A stretch of 49,836 nucleotides of DNA from Candidatus Omnitrophota bacterium (GTDB lineage: Bacteria; Omnitrophota; Gorgyraeia; Aquiviventales; Aquiviventaceae), in assembly GCA_023247275.1 (NCBI GenBank), contig JAHFGT010000008.1, positions 1-49,836 on the forward strand, in the 5' to 3' direction. The notes beneath the pieces are model-generated. The model saw only the letters and a program-made list of their open reading frames with translations. It was not told the DNA's origin and searched no databases. Shown here one piece after another: positions 1-7,973 of the stretch. How positions within the stretch are numbered: the first letter of the stretch is position 1; every line of letters begins with the position of its first letter. The translations under genes were made by a program, and so were the position numbers.

Positions 1-342
1 CAGCAAATCGTTCGCCTGCGGCAGCTGCTCCATCCCCGATACGGATGGATCACGTTGTGCTTTTTCTCGCACAAGGTGCTGCGGACCGTCGCGCCCATCT
101 TGCTGCTGCTGCTTCTGGCGGCCAGCTTCTGGCTTGCGCAACCCTGGGCGATGATCCTGGTGGCGATCCAGGGCGTGTTGTATCTCAGCGCCTATGCCGG
201 CTACGTGTGTCAGCGTCGAGGCCGTGTTGTCACATGGTTGTCGCCTCCGCTGTACTTCTGCCTCGGAAATCTCGCCATGTTGGTTGGCACGGTCCGGTTC
301 CTGGTCAATCGACGCCGGTGTGCCTGGGAGCGTGCCCGCTAA
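1..342 (+). CDS. C-terminal end of a family 2 membrane glycosyltransferase (partial)
   Basis: The frame is open from base 1 and stops at 340-342, so only the last 113 residues are visible. They carry the motif FSHKVLR, then two hydrophobic segments (about residues 31-50 and 55-72) and a third (about 80-98), ending in a basic tail with WERAR. This tail (SHKVLRW-like motif, two or three membrane spans, short basic end) is what I know from the end of membrane-anchored family 2 glycosyltransferases that make exopolysaccharide; the catalytic GT-A domain would lie upstream of the window. The exopolysaccharide and exosortase genes downstream fit this. An internal ATG at 55 is not the real start. Confidence 0.7.
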   Translation, partial: QQIVRLRQLLHPRYGWITLCFFSHKVLRTVAPILLLLLLAASFWLAQPWAMILVAIQGVLYLSAYAGYVCQRRGRVVTWLSPPLYFCLGNLAMLVGTVRFLVNRRRCAWERAR

Positions 343-349
343 CGATATC

Positions 350-404
350 GGGGACAGCCACTCATTTCCTGTTGTTTCAACCTGGGAAATGAGTGGCTGT
401 CCCC
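350..404. repeat. Perfect 20-bp inverted repeat (REP-like palindrome)
   Basis: Bases 350-369 (ggggacagccactcatttcc) are the exact reverse complement of 385-404, with a 15-base loop. No T-run follows, so it is not a typical intrinsic terminator, although it sits 7 bases after the glycosyltransferase stop and could stabilise the 3' end of that mRNA. Palindromes starting ggggacag and ending ctgtcccc are typical of short mobile repeats moved by REP-associated (Y1) transposases; another pair with the same core lies at 44478-44579. Confidence 0.85.
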
Positions 405-464
405 GGCCATCCTCCTCGCCTGGTCTTGCCGTCCGCCGTCTTCTCGCGTCAGCATCCCATCAGG

Positions 465-576
465 TATACTCCAAGAGAGTGCCTGGCCCTCCTGAACTGG
501 ATTGCGCGGTGTAGTGCGTGATCGCAGGAATCAGCTGAGAACGCCGGGCTACCGAACAGGTAGCCCGGCTTTTTTC
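465..576 (+). ncRNA. Candidate small RNA or terminated leader
   Basis: A TATACT -10-like hexamer at 465-470 would start transcription near 477, and the strong hairpin plus T-run at 543-575 would end it, giving about 100 nt with no convincing reading frame. The -35 region is poor (ttctcg at the right spacing), so the promoter is weak evidence. It may be a stand-alone small RNA or an attenuated leader of the peptidase gene at 606. I recognise no riboswitch class. Confidence 0.25.
543..575 (+). terminator. Rho-independent terminator
   Basis: The stem gccgggctac (543-552) pairs perfectly with gtagcccggc (560-569) around a 7-base loop and is followed at once by six T (570-575). It lies 30 bases before the peptidase start, so it separates that gene from anything transcribed upstream. 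Confidence 0.9.
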
Positions 577-605
577 TTGTCACCCTGGCATTTGATGAAA
601 GCGCG

Positions 606-1877
606 ATGTGGAGATGGCGTGAACCAGCTCATCGATTCACCATCCTGGCCGCAGGGGTCCTCGTTTGCGCATCGGCCATGTCCTGGGCGATCCAGCTCGA
701 GCATGGCCGACGCTGGCAGGTGCCGGAGAGGCTGATCCACGATGGACAGCTCTCGCAGCCGCAGCCCATCTTAGAGATCCAGTTCATCTCTGCGGTCGAT
801 CAACCGTCCTCGCCGCTGCGCATTCAGCGACTGACCTTAAAGCACGGCTATGCCCCGCAGCCAGAGCCGCTGGACCAGGGCTATCGACTCTCGCTGCATG
901 CCGCCGACGGCGTGATGGTATCCGCACTCCTGTTTGCCATTCCCGATCGGGTTTTTGATCCGCCCCCAGAACCCGGCCAGGTCTCGGACGGTCGGCCCGT
1001 CGTGTTTCGAGCGGCACAGTTTTCGTTGACGATCCCATGGAAGATGGGAGCGGCCGAGCTGCGGGTCGCCGACCCTGAGGGTATCGTGATCCTGGCCCAA
1101 TCGGTGCAGGGCCTTCGCCTCCAAGACAACGCCCCACATTTCCGTTCACGCGAACACCGGTCACCGTACCAGATGAGCCGGTGGTGGCGTCAAGTCGATC
1201 AGCGCGCGGAAGCCTCGACCACCGACGGCCACACCCTGGATATTACCTTCGTGGGCGACAACTATGGGGCAGGGGACCTGGCTCTGTTCTATCATGACGC
1301 GGATCGGATCATTGACCATTTGCTCACGTATGAACCGTATGCGTCCCGGTCAGCGCAACTTCGCTTTCATCTGGTGGACAATACCGCGGTCGATTTGGGC
1401 TGCGTGCACAACCCGATGAACAGTCGATTGCTGACCTGCAATAACACGACGGTGATGTCTACGATTAATGACATGGCCGCTCCCTATGACAAAATTGTCG
1501 TCTTGGTGAAAGACCGGAAATACGGTGGCTCTGGGGGAACCATTGCGGTGTCGTACAACGGCCGCAACGCTCCCGAAGTGGCTGTGCACGAGTTTGGCCA
1601 CAGTTTCGGCGGGCTGCTTGATGAATACAACGTCTATACCAGCGGTGGCTTGCTCGACAATGCGGCCCACGCCAACTGCTATGCCGGCGCACCACCGTCC
1701 AGCAGTTGGGATGGGTTGGTCGAGGTCTCTGGGTATACTCGCGGATGCCGGTACCCGAACTGGTACCGGTCTTCCACCTGCAGCATCATGCTGAACCTCA
1801 GTTGCCATTCCTTTAATACGGTCTCTCAACGCCAACTTGAGTCAAAGTTGGATCTGTTCACTGGTGGCCCACCCTAA
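606..1877 (+). CDS. Secreted M64-family (IgA peptidase-like) zinc metallopeptidase
   Basis: This 423-residue protein has an N-terminal hydrophobic segment (about residues 10-29, after RWRE and R) that should act as a signal peptide or anchor. A beta-rich N-terminal half is followed by the catalytic part: a conserved start with TLDITFVGDNYG, then the metal site VHEFGHSFGGLLDEY with H328, E329 and H332. The extended HEFGHxxxGLxDE form is that of peptidase family M64, found in secreted IgA-protease-like enzymes. Several cysteines in the last 100 residues suggest disulphides outside the cytoplasm. It is a single gene after a terminator. Substrate unknown; no PEP-CTERM tail. No clear ribosome binding site; the ATG at 606 is the only start that keeps the signal peptide. 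Confidence 0.85.
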   Translation: MWRWREPAHRFTILAAGVLVCASAMSWAIQLEHGRRWQVPERLIHDGQLSQPQPILEIQFISAVDQPSSPLRIQRLTLKHGYAPQPEPLDQGYRLSLHAADGVMVSALLFAIPDRVFDPPPEPGQVSDGRPVVFRAAQFSLTIPWKMGAAELRVADPEGIVILAQSVQGLRLQDNAPHFRSREHRSPYQMSRWWRQVDQRAEASTTDGHTLDITFVGDNYGAGDLALFYHDADRIIDHLLTYEPYASRSAQLRFHLVDNTAVDLGCVHNPMNSRLLTCNNTTVMSTINDMAAPYDKIVVLVKDRKYGGSGGTIAVSYNGRNAPEVAVHEFGHSFGGLLDEYNVYTSGGLLDNAAHANCYAGAPPSSSWDGLVEVSGYTRGCRYPNWYRSSTCSIMLNLSCHSFNTVSQRQLESKLDLFTGGPP

Positions 1878-2132
1878 CATTAAGCAGCCAGGCAACATCT
1901 GACTATCCCTATGGTGGCTGCCAAGCCTCTGACCCCTGGCATGCCCTGTGCTTTTCTACTCATTCATGTGTAGCTCGGCGGTTTTCGACGCTGCGTTGCG
2001 AGTTACCAACGACACCAACAACTTGCAGAGAATGAGGTAGCTCGGGCACTGGAAGACAAAACCGTCAATAGATTAACTATAATGCATACAAGCACTTAAA
2101 TATTTAACAAAATTCCATTTATTCCGGTGACT

Positions 2133-2148
2133 TGGCACGGCATCTGCT
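2133..2148 (+). promoter_or_regulatory. Sigma-54 (-24/-12) promoter of the sugar transferase gene
   Basis: TGGCACGGCATCTGCT has GG (2134-2135) and GC (2146-2147) separated by exactly 10 bases, and matches TGGCACG-N4-TTGCW except for C in place of the first T of the -12 element. It lies 64 bases before the ATG at 2212 in a 334-base gene-free AT-rich stretch (1878-2211) that otherwise shows only a TATAAT at 2078-2083 without a -35 box. The window encodes its own RpoN and an NtrC-type activator. Confidence 0.8.
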
Positions 2149-2211
2149 CTTTATTACAGGGTCTATGGGTATATCTAGGTTCGACTCAGGTAAAAATCCA
2201 GGTGACCTAAA

Positions 2212-2913
2212 ATGAGCGTCCTCATTGCACAAATGCTAACGGTCCGTCAGCAGTTGGCTATTGAGCTGCAACGTTTTGCGCTACTCTGGAGCTACCAGCA
2301 TCCGGTCCCACCGTTCACGCTATGGTGGCGTCTTGTCTTAAAACGGGTGGTTGATCTTGTTGGATCGTTGGTTGGGTTGGTCCTCACGGCGCCAATTATG
2401 GCCATCGTTGCGCTGGCGGTAAAGATGAGCTCGCCAGGCCTTGTCTTGTATAGACAGCAGCGGGTTGGTCGATTTGGTGAAATGTTCACCATGTACAAGT
2501 TCCGCACCATGGTGATCGATGCAGAGGCTACCGGACCGGTCTGGGCAGCGCAGGGTCATGACCCACGAGTGACGACTGTGGGTCGGGCGCTGCGTCGAAC
2601 CCACTTGGACGAACTGCCCCAGTTATTCAATGTCTTCAAAGGCGATATGAGTTTAGTCGGTCCACGTCCGGAGCGTCCCTGTTTTGTCAAGACGTTGAAC
2701 CAGGAAGTCGCTCGATACGATGAGCGACTGTTAATCAAGCCAGGCATGACCGGCTTAGCGCAGGTACACTACCGATACGATCAAACGATCGGGGATGTGA
2801 AGCGCAAGCTGCGGTTCGATTTGCTGTACATCAAGCGGATGTGTTTAATGCTAGATGCGCGTATTCTGGTCTGGACCGTGCTGGTCGTGTTGACCGGACG
2901 TGGGATCAAGTAA
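2212..2913 (+). CDS. Bacterial sugar transferase (initiating glycosyl-1-phosphate transferase, short form)
   Basis: This 233-residue protein is the catalytic half of the WcaJ/EpsL family (PF02397), which moves a sugar phosphate from a nucleotide sugar to undecaprenyl phosphate to start exopolysaccharide units. A basic stretch and one membrane helix (about residues 45-67) come first, then the family blocks: MYKFRTM, the DELPQLFNVFKGDMSLVGPRPERP block, and KPGMTGLAQV. The N-terminal multi-span and CoA-binding-like domains of long homologues are absent, which is normal for the short class. The sigma-54 promoter upstream suggests co-regulation with the exosortase genes, whose substrates are usually made together with exopolysaccharide. 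An AGGTGA sequence lies about 10 bases before the ATG. Confidence 0.9.
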   Translation: MSVLIAQMLTVRQQLAIELQRFALLWSYQHPVPPFTLWWRLVLKRVVDLVGSLVGLVLTAPIMAIVALAVKMSSPGLVLYRQQRVGRFGEMFTMYKFRTMVIDAEATGPVWAAQGHDPRVTTVGRALRRTHLDELPQLFNVFKGDMSLVGPRPERPCFVKTLNQEVARYDERLLIKPGMTGLAQVHYRYDQTIGDVKRKLRFDLLYIKRMCLMLDARILVWTVLVVLTGRGIK

Positions 2914-2935
2914 GCGGGTGTTGGAACATGGCGCG

Positions 2936-3427
2936 ATGGCAGCCTCAAGGTGGATGCAGCGGATGAAACGCGCATGGCTGGTGGCAGGATTGGCTGGCCT
3001 GTTCGTGGGTGCGCTCAGTCGTGTGGCCTTGGCAGGCGGCCCGGTTGTCTTGGCTGGTCATGATCCGGATGACCACGGGTTTGAGTCGGTGTATGCAGAC
3101 CTGTTCGATCAGATCTACAGCAATGTGACCAATGGCAAGCTGGGGATTCTCGTGGTCGGGGCTGATGTGGGATCCGATGCGGCGGACTGGATCGCCGGTG
3201 TTGAATCGCTCATGACGGTCGATCAGGGTGGGGGGACCTTCGTGAATGATGCGGCGATCTCCAGCGATCTGTTCAATGTCAACGGGGGAATCTCATCGTT
3301 TGAGAATTCGTTGCTGACAGCATGCGCAAGCGATGTCGCGAGTTTTGTCAATGGGGGCGGAGGTCTCTTTGGTTCGACCCAGGGGGGGATTGTCGCCGAT
3401 CCGTACCGGAATCGATTTTGTTGTTGA
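2936..3427 (+). CDS. Frameshifted PEP-CTERM-type secreted protein (broken or switchable)
   Basis: The frame gives 163 residues from the ATG at 2936: a signal peptide (basic start, then LVAGLAGLFVGALSRVALA) and a mature part with a glycine-rich stretch FVNGGGGLFGSTQGG. It ends in an unrelated RNRFCC tail just after a run of seven G (3382-3388). In the next frame the DNA encodes VPESILLLSLGVVGAGV followed by GSRRR, a good PEP-CTERM sorting signal, and that frame runs to a TGA overlapping the next ATG. One extra G (or two fewer) would join the two. It could be a dead gene, an assembly error, or phase variation. The mature part also looks short, so an internal deletion is possible. The next in-frame ATG is at 2963. 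Confidence 0.6.
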   Translation: MAASRWMQRMKRAWLVAGLAGLFVGALSRVALAGGPVVLAGHDPDDHGFESVYADLFDQIYSNVTNGKLGILVVGADVGSDAADWIAGVESLMTVDQGGGTFVNDAAISSDLFNVNGGISSFENSLLTACASDVASFVNGGGGLFGSTQGGIVADPYRNRFCC

Positions 3428-3525
3428 GCCTCGGTGTGGTCGGCGCGGGTGTTGGGAGCCGCCGCAGAGGAATCAAGATTTGGAACTTTAGAGAACACGC
3501 GAAGGACGCGAGGAGGACGGTATGA
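3389..3525 (+). other. Out-of-frame PEP-CTERM sorting signal of the preceding gene
   Basis: Read in the frame one base earlier than the upstream gene, this stretch gives a VPES motif, a 15-residue hydrophobic helix and a GSRRRG basic end, the three parts of an exosortase recognition signal. It continues for about 18 residues to the TGA at 3523-3525, which overlaps the ATG (3522) of the next PEP-CTERM gene as ATGA. That coupling suggests this is the ancestral reading frame for the 3' end. Confidence 0.65.
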
Positions 3526-4427
3526 AACGTGTGGTAGCGATTGTGGCGGGAACAATGTTGAGCGTGGGGCTCTTGACGAGTCCGGCGTCAGCATCAATTC
3601 TCGTCGTTGGGTCAGACAATGACTTTTTCTTCAACAATTTTGAGAATCTGTTTGACTCGTCTGGCCACTGGAAAGCGCCCTCTTCAGCGCCCGTTGTTGG
3701 TGATCATCTGGCAGGAATCATCAACATCCAGAACATCGATGTGGAGGGCACGACGCATTTCTTCGCCGGTCCAACCAGTCAGCTGACTGGGATTTTTGCC
3801 CAGCGCATTCTGGATATCTCCTCGCATGGTGGTATAACGCATTTGACCTTGGGCAACCCGACTCTCACGTCGTACTGTCGTGGGGCCGACTGCTTTAGTA
3901 CGGTTGGATTGTTGTCTCCCGGCGAAATGTTCGCGCTGTACCTCCAGCAGGGTGGTGGGACCACGGTGTTCGAATCCAACGGCACGATGTTGGATGATGT
4001 CTCCAAAGCCACTGACGGATCCTTGTGGGTCACGTTAGGAATTAATGGAGATGCGTTTGTCTACAGCCACCCCATCTTGGGGGTCAACCCTGAAGGTCTG
4101 GCGTTCGGCGGGCTCAATGTGATTCAGAACAACACCGGCGTGACAACGTTCCAGGGGATCAATGATCCGAATGAAACCGAGGTGGGTGGGACCACGGTCC
4201 TCACTGACCTGGTCGTCAGTTCTGAATTTGAACTGAACCCGAACGGATTTGCAGGACGGGCCTTGGCCAAGCGGCCCTGTCCGACCAGTGGGTGTTCGCC
4301 CTGGGAGTTCCGCAGCAACGATCCAGCGACGGTGCACCCGGCTATTCCCGAAGTCTCAAGCCTGTGGTTGTTGGGTCTTGGGTTCGGCACCATTGGCGCG
4401 TTTGGACGACGGAAGTGGCTTGGGTAG
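3522..4427 (+). CDS. PEP-CTERM sorting-domain secreted protein
   Basis: This 301-residue protein starts with a clear signal peptide (MKRVVAIVAGTMLSVGLLT, cleavage after SPASA) and ends with the exosortase signal: PEVSS (from residue 276), a hydrophobic stretch LWLLGLGFGTIGAF, and GRRKWLG. The exosortase encoded at 15753 would cut near PEV and release or anchor the protein at the cell surface, often together with exopolysaccharide. The middle has no domain I recognise; four cysteines near residues 120 and 250 could form disulphides. GAGGAGG 8 bases before the ATG is a strong ribosome binding site. It overlaps the stop of the frameshifted reading upstream and is followed by a strong terminator. 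Confidence 0.85.
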   Translation: MKRVVAIVAGTMLSVGLLTSPASASILVVGSDNDFFFNNFENLFDSSGHWKAPSSAPVVGDHLAGIINIQNIDVEGTTHFFAGPTSQLTGIFAQRILDISSHGGITHLTLGNPTLTSYCRGADCFSTVGLLSPGEMFALYLQQGGGTTVFESNGTMLDDVSKATDGSLWVTLGINGDAFVYSHPILGVNPEGLAFGGLNVIQNNTGVTTFQGINDPNETEVGGTTVLTDLVVSSEFELNPNGFAGRALAKRPCPTSGCSPWEFRSNDPATVHPAIPEVSSLWLLGLGFGTIGAFGRRKWLG

Positions 4428-4447
4428 ATCACGCGACTTCAGCTCCA

Positions 4448-4487
4448 ACAAATCGCCCCTGCTGTCTGGCAGGGGCGATTTGTTTTT
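4448..4487 (+). terminator. Rho-independent terminator after the PEP-CTERM gene
   Basis: A perfect 15-bp stem (4448-4462 with 4469-4483) around a 6-base loop, followed by TTTTT (4483-4487), closes the sugar transferase/PEP-CTERM unit. It also lies at the end of the convergent minus-strand operon and may serve both, although the T-run favours the plus strand. Confidence 0.9.
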
Positions 4488-4493
4488 AGGGCG

Positions 4494-5960
4494 TCAAAAG
4501 GAAAGAGACAGCTCAGTATACAGGCGGCTGTGACCCCGGAATCGACCAAACAGGCCGTCGAGATGGCCTTGAAACAGATCGGCTCCCAGCCGAAAGCGCA
4601 GATTGTCTGTCACATGAATCGTCAGCCGTGGACGGTACAACACGTCCTGCTCGCCAAGGCCGGAGAGGAGCAGAAATTCCGGTTCCAGCTTATGATCCAA
4701 CAGCTGTGTACTGAGGCGGACCGACAGATGGGTACGAACCGTCTCCTCCTGCAGTAGGTCTGGGTGATCCATAATGAGCCGTTGCATCAGCTGGAGATTG
4801 GTGTCCAAGGAGTGAAAAAAAGTGTAGTCAGCCCCGAGCACGTAGTCGATCGTGCCGCGTTGGACAATCCCATCTGGGTCCTCCGAATTAAAAGTCACTA
4901 GATGGTTTTTGGGATTGTAGACCAGCTCACCTTTCAGAATCACGTCACGGATCTCTTTCGACAGGGTGGTGCCCATCAGGTGAGCGCGCTCATACTCCGG
5001 AGAAAAATCAAAGGTCGTGCTGCGGATGGATCGATAGAGGACCGGAAATTTATCCCAGGTATAGAGATAGAAGGCCCCAAGGTCCCACCCAGACTCGAGC
5101 AACGAACCGCGAAGGCCGATCTCACTGTTACTGACGCTAGCTGGCGGTTTCGACGGATCGGTATACGTGGAGGTGACGCCTGGGGGCAGCGGCAGCGGTG
5201 GTTCGAATTCTGATCCGCTTACACCCAGTCGGTTGAACTCGCGGATCGGCAACCAGACCATTTCGAGATGCGTCGGGTCCTGAGACCGCTCCACGTCGAT
5301 CGCCCATTGGGGAATGCGGATCAGATCGAAATCAGGAAGAATATACTCGCGCAGGTCCTTCGCGTTCACGACATCGGCGAAAAACAACCCCACCGATTCA
5401 CCCCACACGATCTGCTGTTTGCCCAGGCGGATATCCCAGTCTCCCTGCGAATAATCCAGATACGTGTCCCGCAGTTCGGCTTCAAATTGCTGGCTGTGTT
5501 GAGCCGACGAGGAGAAATTGTCCGTTGCTGCGTAGACCGGATCATAGTACAGGCGTTGCGTCGCGCGGTAGGCCAGGGCGTCCGTGAGCCGTCCGCTTTC
5601 GGTCATCAACAACTGATGGCGTGCCTTGGTCCATTCGCCCGACTCCACCGCTCGATACGCCAGTTCCTGCCGCAGCTCTCCGTGCACGTCCATCGCCGCG
5701 CCGGCCTGTGCCGAGCCGCCAGTGGGAGGAACAACGTCTGAGCCGGTCGGCAGCCGCGCCAACAATCGTTCGTCAACGACCCGGCGAGGCTCGGCCGGCC
5801 GTGCAGTGACCCGATGTTGTCGTTGGTCAATAGTCTCAAGACACAGTTGAATCAGGCGTTCTCGCTGATTGGCGGATGGAGGGGAATCCGCCCACGCCCA
5901 AGGAGAACTTCCGAAGGCGGTTGCGACCCACAGGACGATCACACACCGGCTGACGCTCAT
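4494..5960 (-). CDS. DUF1302-like outer-membrane beta-barrel protein
   Basis: 488 residues with a signal peptide (cleavage near PWAWA-DS), a polar stretch, then a long alternating beta-strand region from about residue 130 to the end, finishing in LYTELSLSF with a C-terminal phenylalanine as expected for outer-membrane barrels. The segment with RLGKQQIVWGESVG and FFADVVNAKDLRE is the typical DUF1302 signature. Its start overlaps the stop of the LolA-like gene as ATGA, making it the last gene of a six-gene operon. DUF1302 barrels often sit with LolA-like carriers and transporters; I infer that it forms the outer-membrane end of a lipid or metabolite export route. Confidence 0.8.
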   Translation of the reverse strand: MSVSRCVIVLWVATAFGSSPWAWADSPPSANQRERLIQLCLETIDQRQHRVTARPAEPRRVVDERLLARLPTGSDVVPPTGGSAQAGAAMDVHGELRQELAYRAVESGEWTKARHQLLMTESGRLTDALAYRATQRLYYDPVYAATDNFSSSAQHSQQFEAELRDTYLDYSQGDWDIRLGKQQIVWGESVGLFFADVVNAKDLREYILPDFDLIRIPQWAIDVERSQDPTHLEMVWLPIREFNRLGVSGSEFEPPLPLPPGVTSTYTDPSKPPASVSNSEIGLRGSLLESGWDLGAFYLYTWDKFPVLYRSIRSTTFDFSPEYERAHLMGTTLSKEIRDVILKGELVYNPKNHLVTFNSEDPDGIVQRGTIDYVLGADYTFFHSLDTNLQLMQRLIMDHPDLLQEETVRTHLSVRLSTQLLDHKLEPEFLLLSGLGEQDVLYRPRLTIHVTDNLRFRLGADLFQGHLDGLFGRFRGHSRLYTELSLSF

Positions 5961-6706
5961 TCCATAAACTTCTTCATGTAGTCCTTCGTGAAGAGTTTAT
6001 CAGGCAGTTCTTTGATTTCCATGTGGTCGTACTCGAGCACCGAATATTGGCTGGTGGCGAGCGCATCCTTCATGACTAGTTGCGTGGGGCGCAGCCGGCC
6101 CCCGAGTTCGCGATACCGTTGGTACGTACAGGTCTTCAGCAATCGACCAGAGACGGCGTAGAATTCTGCATGGTGCGGGAAAAATGTGGCCGCGTCAACC
6201 CAAAGGACGACTCGCGCATAGGTCACCTCGCCAGAGGTGGCGGTCAGATTGAGCACAAAATAGGTTTGGCGATCGATGGTCTGCATTTCGGCGATCTCCG
6301 GTGTATAGTCCCCGGAGAAATTGGCCCGAGCGAGGTCGCCATTGGCCACCTCTCCAATGAGCCGTTCCCGCAGCGACACGCGCAACGGCTTTGAGACCGT
6401 CGGCAGAAACGCCCACAGGTCGTTGTCGTGCATGAGGAGCACCCGGCCCTGATCAATCGCCGGACTGACGGTTTTGATCACCGCGTCCCGCCGCCCCTTA
6501 ATCAACACTTCATAGGCAGCGCTCCGGGGTGCTCTCGCGGCTCGGAGGCTTGTCACAGTGACCGTGGTGGTGTAGTCCAGTTGGGGATTACGCACCTCAT
6601 CCGTCTGCGTGAGGATATCCTGGGCCGTGAGCTCGGCCGCGGCGCCGCGCGGACTGCACGTCAGAGCAAGCGTTACCCACACCCACTGGACGAGCGTTGG
6701 GCGCAT
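5957..6706 (-). CDS. LolA-like outer-membrane lipoprotein-sorting family protein
   Basis: From the ATG at 6706 the protein is 249 residues with a signal peptide ending near RGAAA. The mature part is a LolA/LolB-fold carrier of the type seen beside RND and MacB-like exporters: it starts LTAQDILTQTDEVRNP and contains LLMHDNDLWAFLP and an LRERLIGEVANGDLARANFSGDY-like block. Such proteins carry a lipid or acylated molecule in a half-barrel groove across the periplasm. A longer reading to 6811 would overlap the permease by 100 bases and hide the signal peptide, so 6706 is preferred. It lies 4 bases after the permease stop and overlaps the DUF1302 gene. Confidence 0.8.
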   Translation of the reverse strand: MRPTLVQWVWVTLALTCSPRGAAAELTAQDILTQTDEVRNPQLDYTTTVTVTSLRAARAPRSAAYEVLIKGRRDAVIKTVSPAIDQGRVLLMHDNDLWAFLPTVSKPLRVSLRERLIGEVANGDLARANFSGDYTPEIAEMQTIDRQTYFVLNLTATSGEVTYARVVLWVDAATFFPHHAEFYAVSGRLLKTCTYQRYRELGGRLRPTQLVMKDALATSQYSVLEYDHMEIKELPDKLFTKDYMKKFME

Positions 6707-6710
6707 GATC

Positions 6711-7973
6711 CTACACGTGCCGGAGCGCTTCGGCAATTTCCAGTCGTGACGCTCGATACGCTGGATGCCAGGATGAGAGCATGGCCGTGACGACGGACAG
6801 GCAGAAGGCAAAGATTAGGACGGACGGAATGATCATCGGCTGGGACATCCACTCCATCGTCGCGCCAGGAGGCGGAGGCATCGGGATTCCAATAAGGTGC
6901 GCCCCCAGCGTGGTCGCTGTTCCAAGCCCGATCCCGACGAGCCCGCCCATCGCCCCCAAGGCGGCCCCTTCACACAAGAACAACCAGAGGATTCCGCGTC
7001 GCTTCACGCCGAGCGCCATCATGGTGCCAATCTCCGTTGTTCGCTCAAGGACGGCCATATTCATCGTATTGTAAATGCTGAGCACGACGATGATGGCGAT
7101 GACCAGCTTCAGAACCGAAAACATCCGTCCGAACAGATCTCGTGTCTTGACGTAGAAATCGCTCAGGTCCTCCCATGTCTTGAGTTCGAGCGGTAGCCCG
7201 CGGTCCTGAAACAGGCGCAGCAACTGTTCTTTGACGCGCGGTGTGGTCTCTGTCCGGTGCAGGACGATGACCAAGGAATCGACCGCTGAGGTCTGGAGCA
7301 GTTGCTGTGCGGTGCCAAGCGGCAGCCGCAAGACGTGATCGTCGAACACCTTCGAGCTGGTGAAGAAAATCCCCTGGACGGTCAGATCAAGCGCATTGAT
7401 CGCGCCTCCGGTCGTGTGGCTGACCAAGATCAGCGGTGTCCCTGGTGTGGCGGCGATGGCGCCGGCCAGTCCGCGGCCCAGGACGGCGGTAAACGGGGCA
7501 GTTGCCTGTAAGGGAGCGCCAGCCTCGATCACGCTGCCATCTAGCAATGGGCGATCTCGGCGTCCCCGGTCAGATTCGGTGAGAACGACCGTCGGTTCCT
7601 GATCGGGTTCTATGCCTTGAGCCAGACAGGAAATCGTGGTGTCTCCAGTGCTGAGGAGCGCGGAGAAGCTGAGCCGCCGCGCGACCGACGCCACATCGGG
7701 CAGCTCGCGAATGAGCTGCGTGATCTGTCCAGGATCTTCAATGAGATAATCAAACGGCGCCGCGCGTCCCTTCTCGAAAAATCCCTGGCGATAAATTTGT
7801 AGATGTCCGGTTTGCCCCTTAATGTAGCTTTCCCGCATTTTATACAACAGGTCCTCGAAAAACCCGCCCACAAAAATAATCGCCGTGCAGCCAAACGCGA
7901 TCGCGCAGATCGTGATACACGATCTGGTCCGATGGCGAAGACAATTGCGCACCGCGAGCCGGAAGGTCGTCAT
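6711..7973 (-). CDS. MacB/LolCE-type ABC transporter permease (FtsX domain)
   Basis: 420 residues with the layout of LolC/LolE and MacB-type permeases: one N-terminal membrane helix (about residues 18-38), a large periplasmic MacB-like core domain (about 45-270), then three C-terminal helices forming the FtsX domain with the conserved ERTTEIGTMMALGVKRRGI block. The start overlaps the ATPase stop as ATGA, so the two are co-translated. These transporters are mechanotransmitters that pull a lipid or lipoprotein from the inner membrane and hand it to a periplasmic partner; the next gene is a LolA-like carrier, which fits. Only one permease is present, so a homodimer is expected. Confidence 0.9.
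   Translation of the reverse strand: MTTFRLAVRNCLRHRTRSCITICAIAFGCTAIIFVGGFFEDLLYKMRESYIKGQTGHLQIYRQGFFEKGRAAPFDYLIEDPGQITQLIRELPDVASVARRLSFSALLSTGDTTISCLAQGIEPDQEPTVVLTESDRGRRDRPLLDGSVIEAGAPLQATAPFTAVLGRGLAGAIAATPGTPLILVSHTTGGAINALDLTVQGIFFTSSKVFDDHVLRLPLGTAQQLLQTSAVDSLVIVLHRTETTPRVKEQLLRLFQDRGLPLELKTWEDLSDFYVKTRDLFGRMFSVLKLVIAIIVVLSIYNTMNMAVLERTTEIGTMMALGVKRRGILWLFLCEGAALGAMGGLVGIGLGTATTLGAHLIGIPMPPPPGATMEWMSQPMIIPSVLIFAFCLSVVTAMLSSWHPAYRASRLEIAEALRHV

Noticed and set aside
2078..2083. TATAAT before the sugar transferase gene
   Set aside because: No -35 box at 15-19 bases (gacaaa at 17) and a far better sigma-54 promoter lies between it and the gene.
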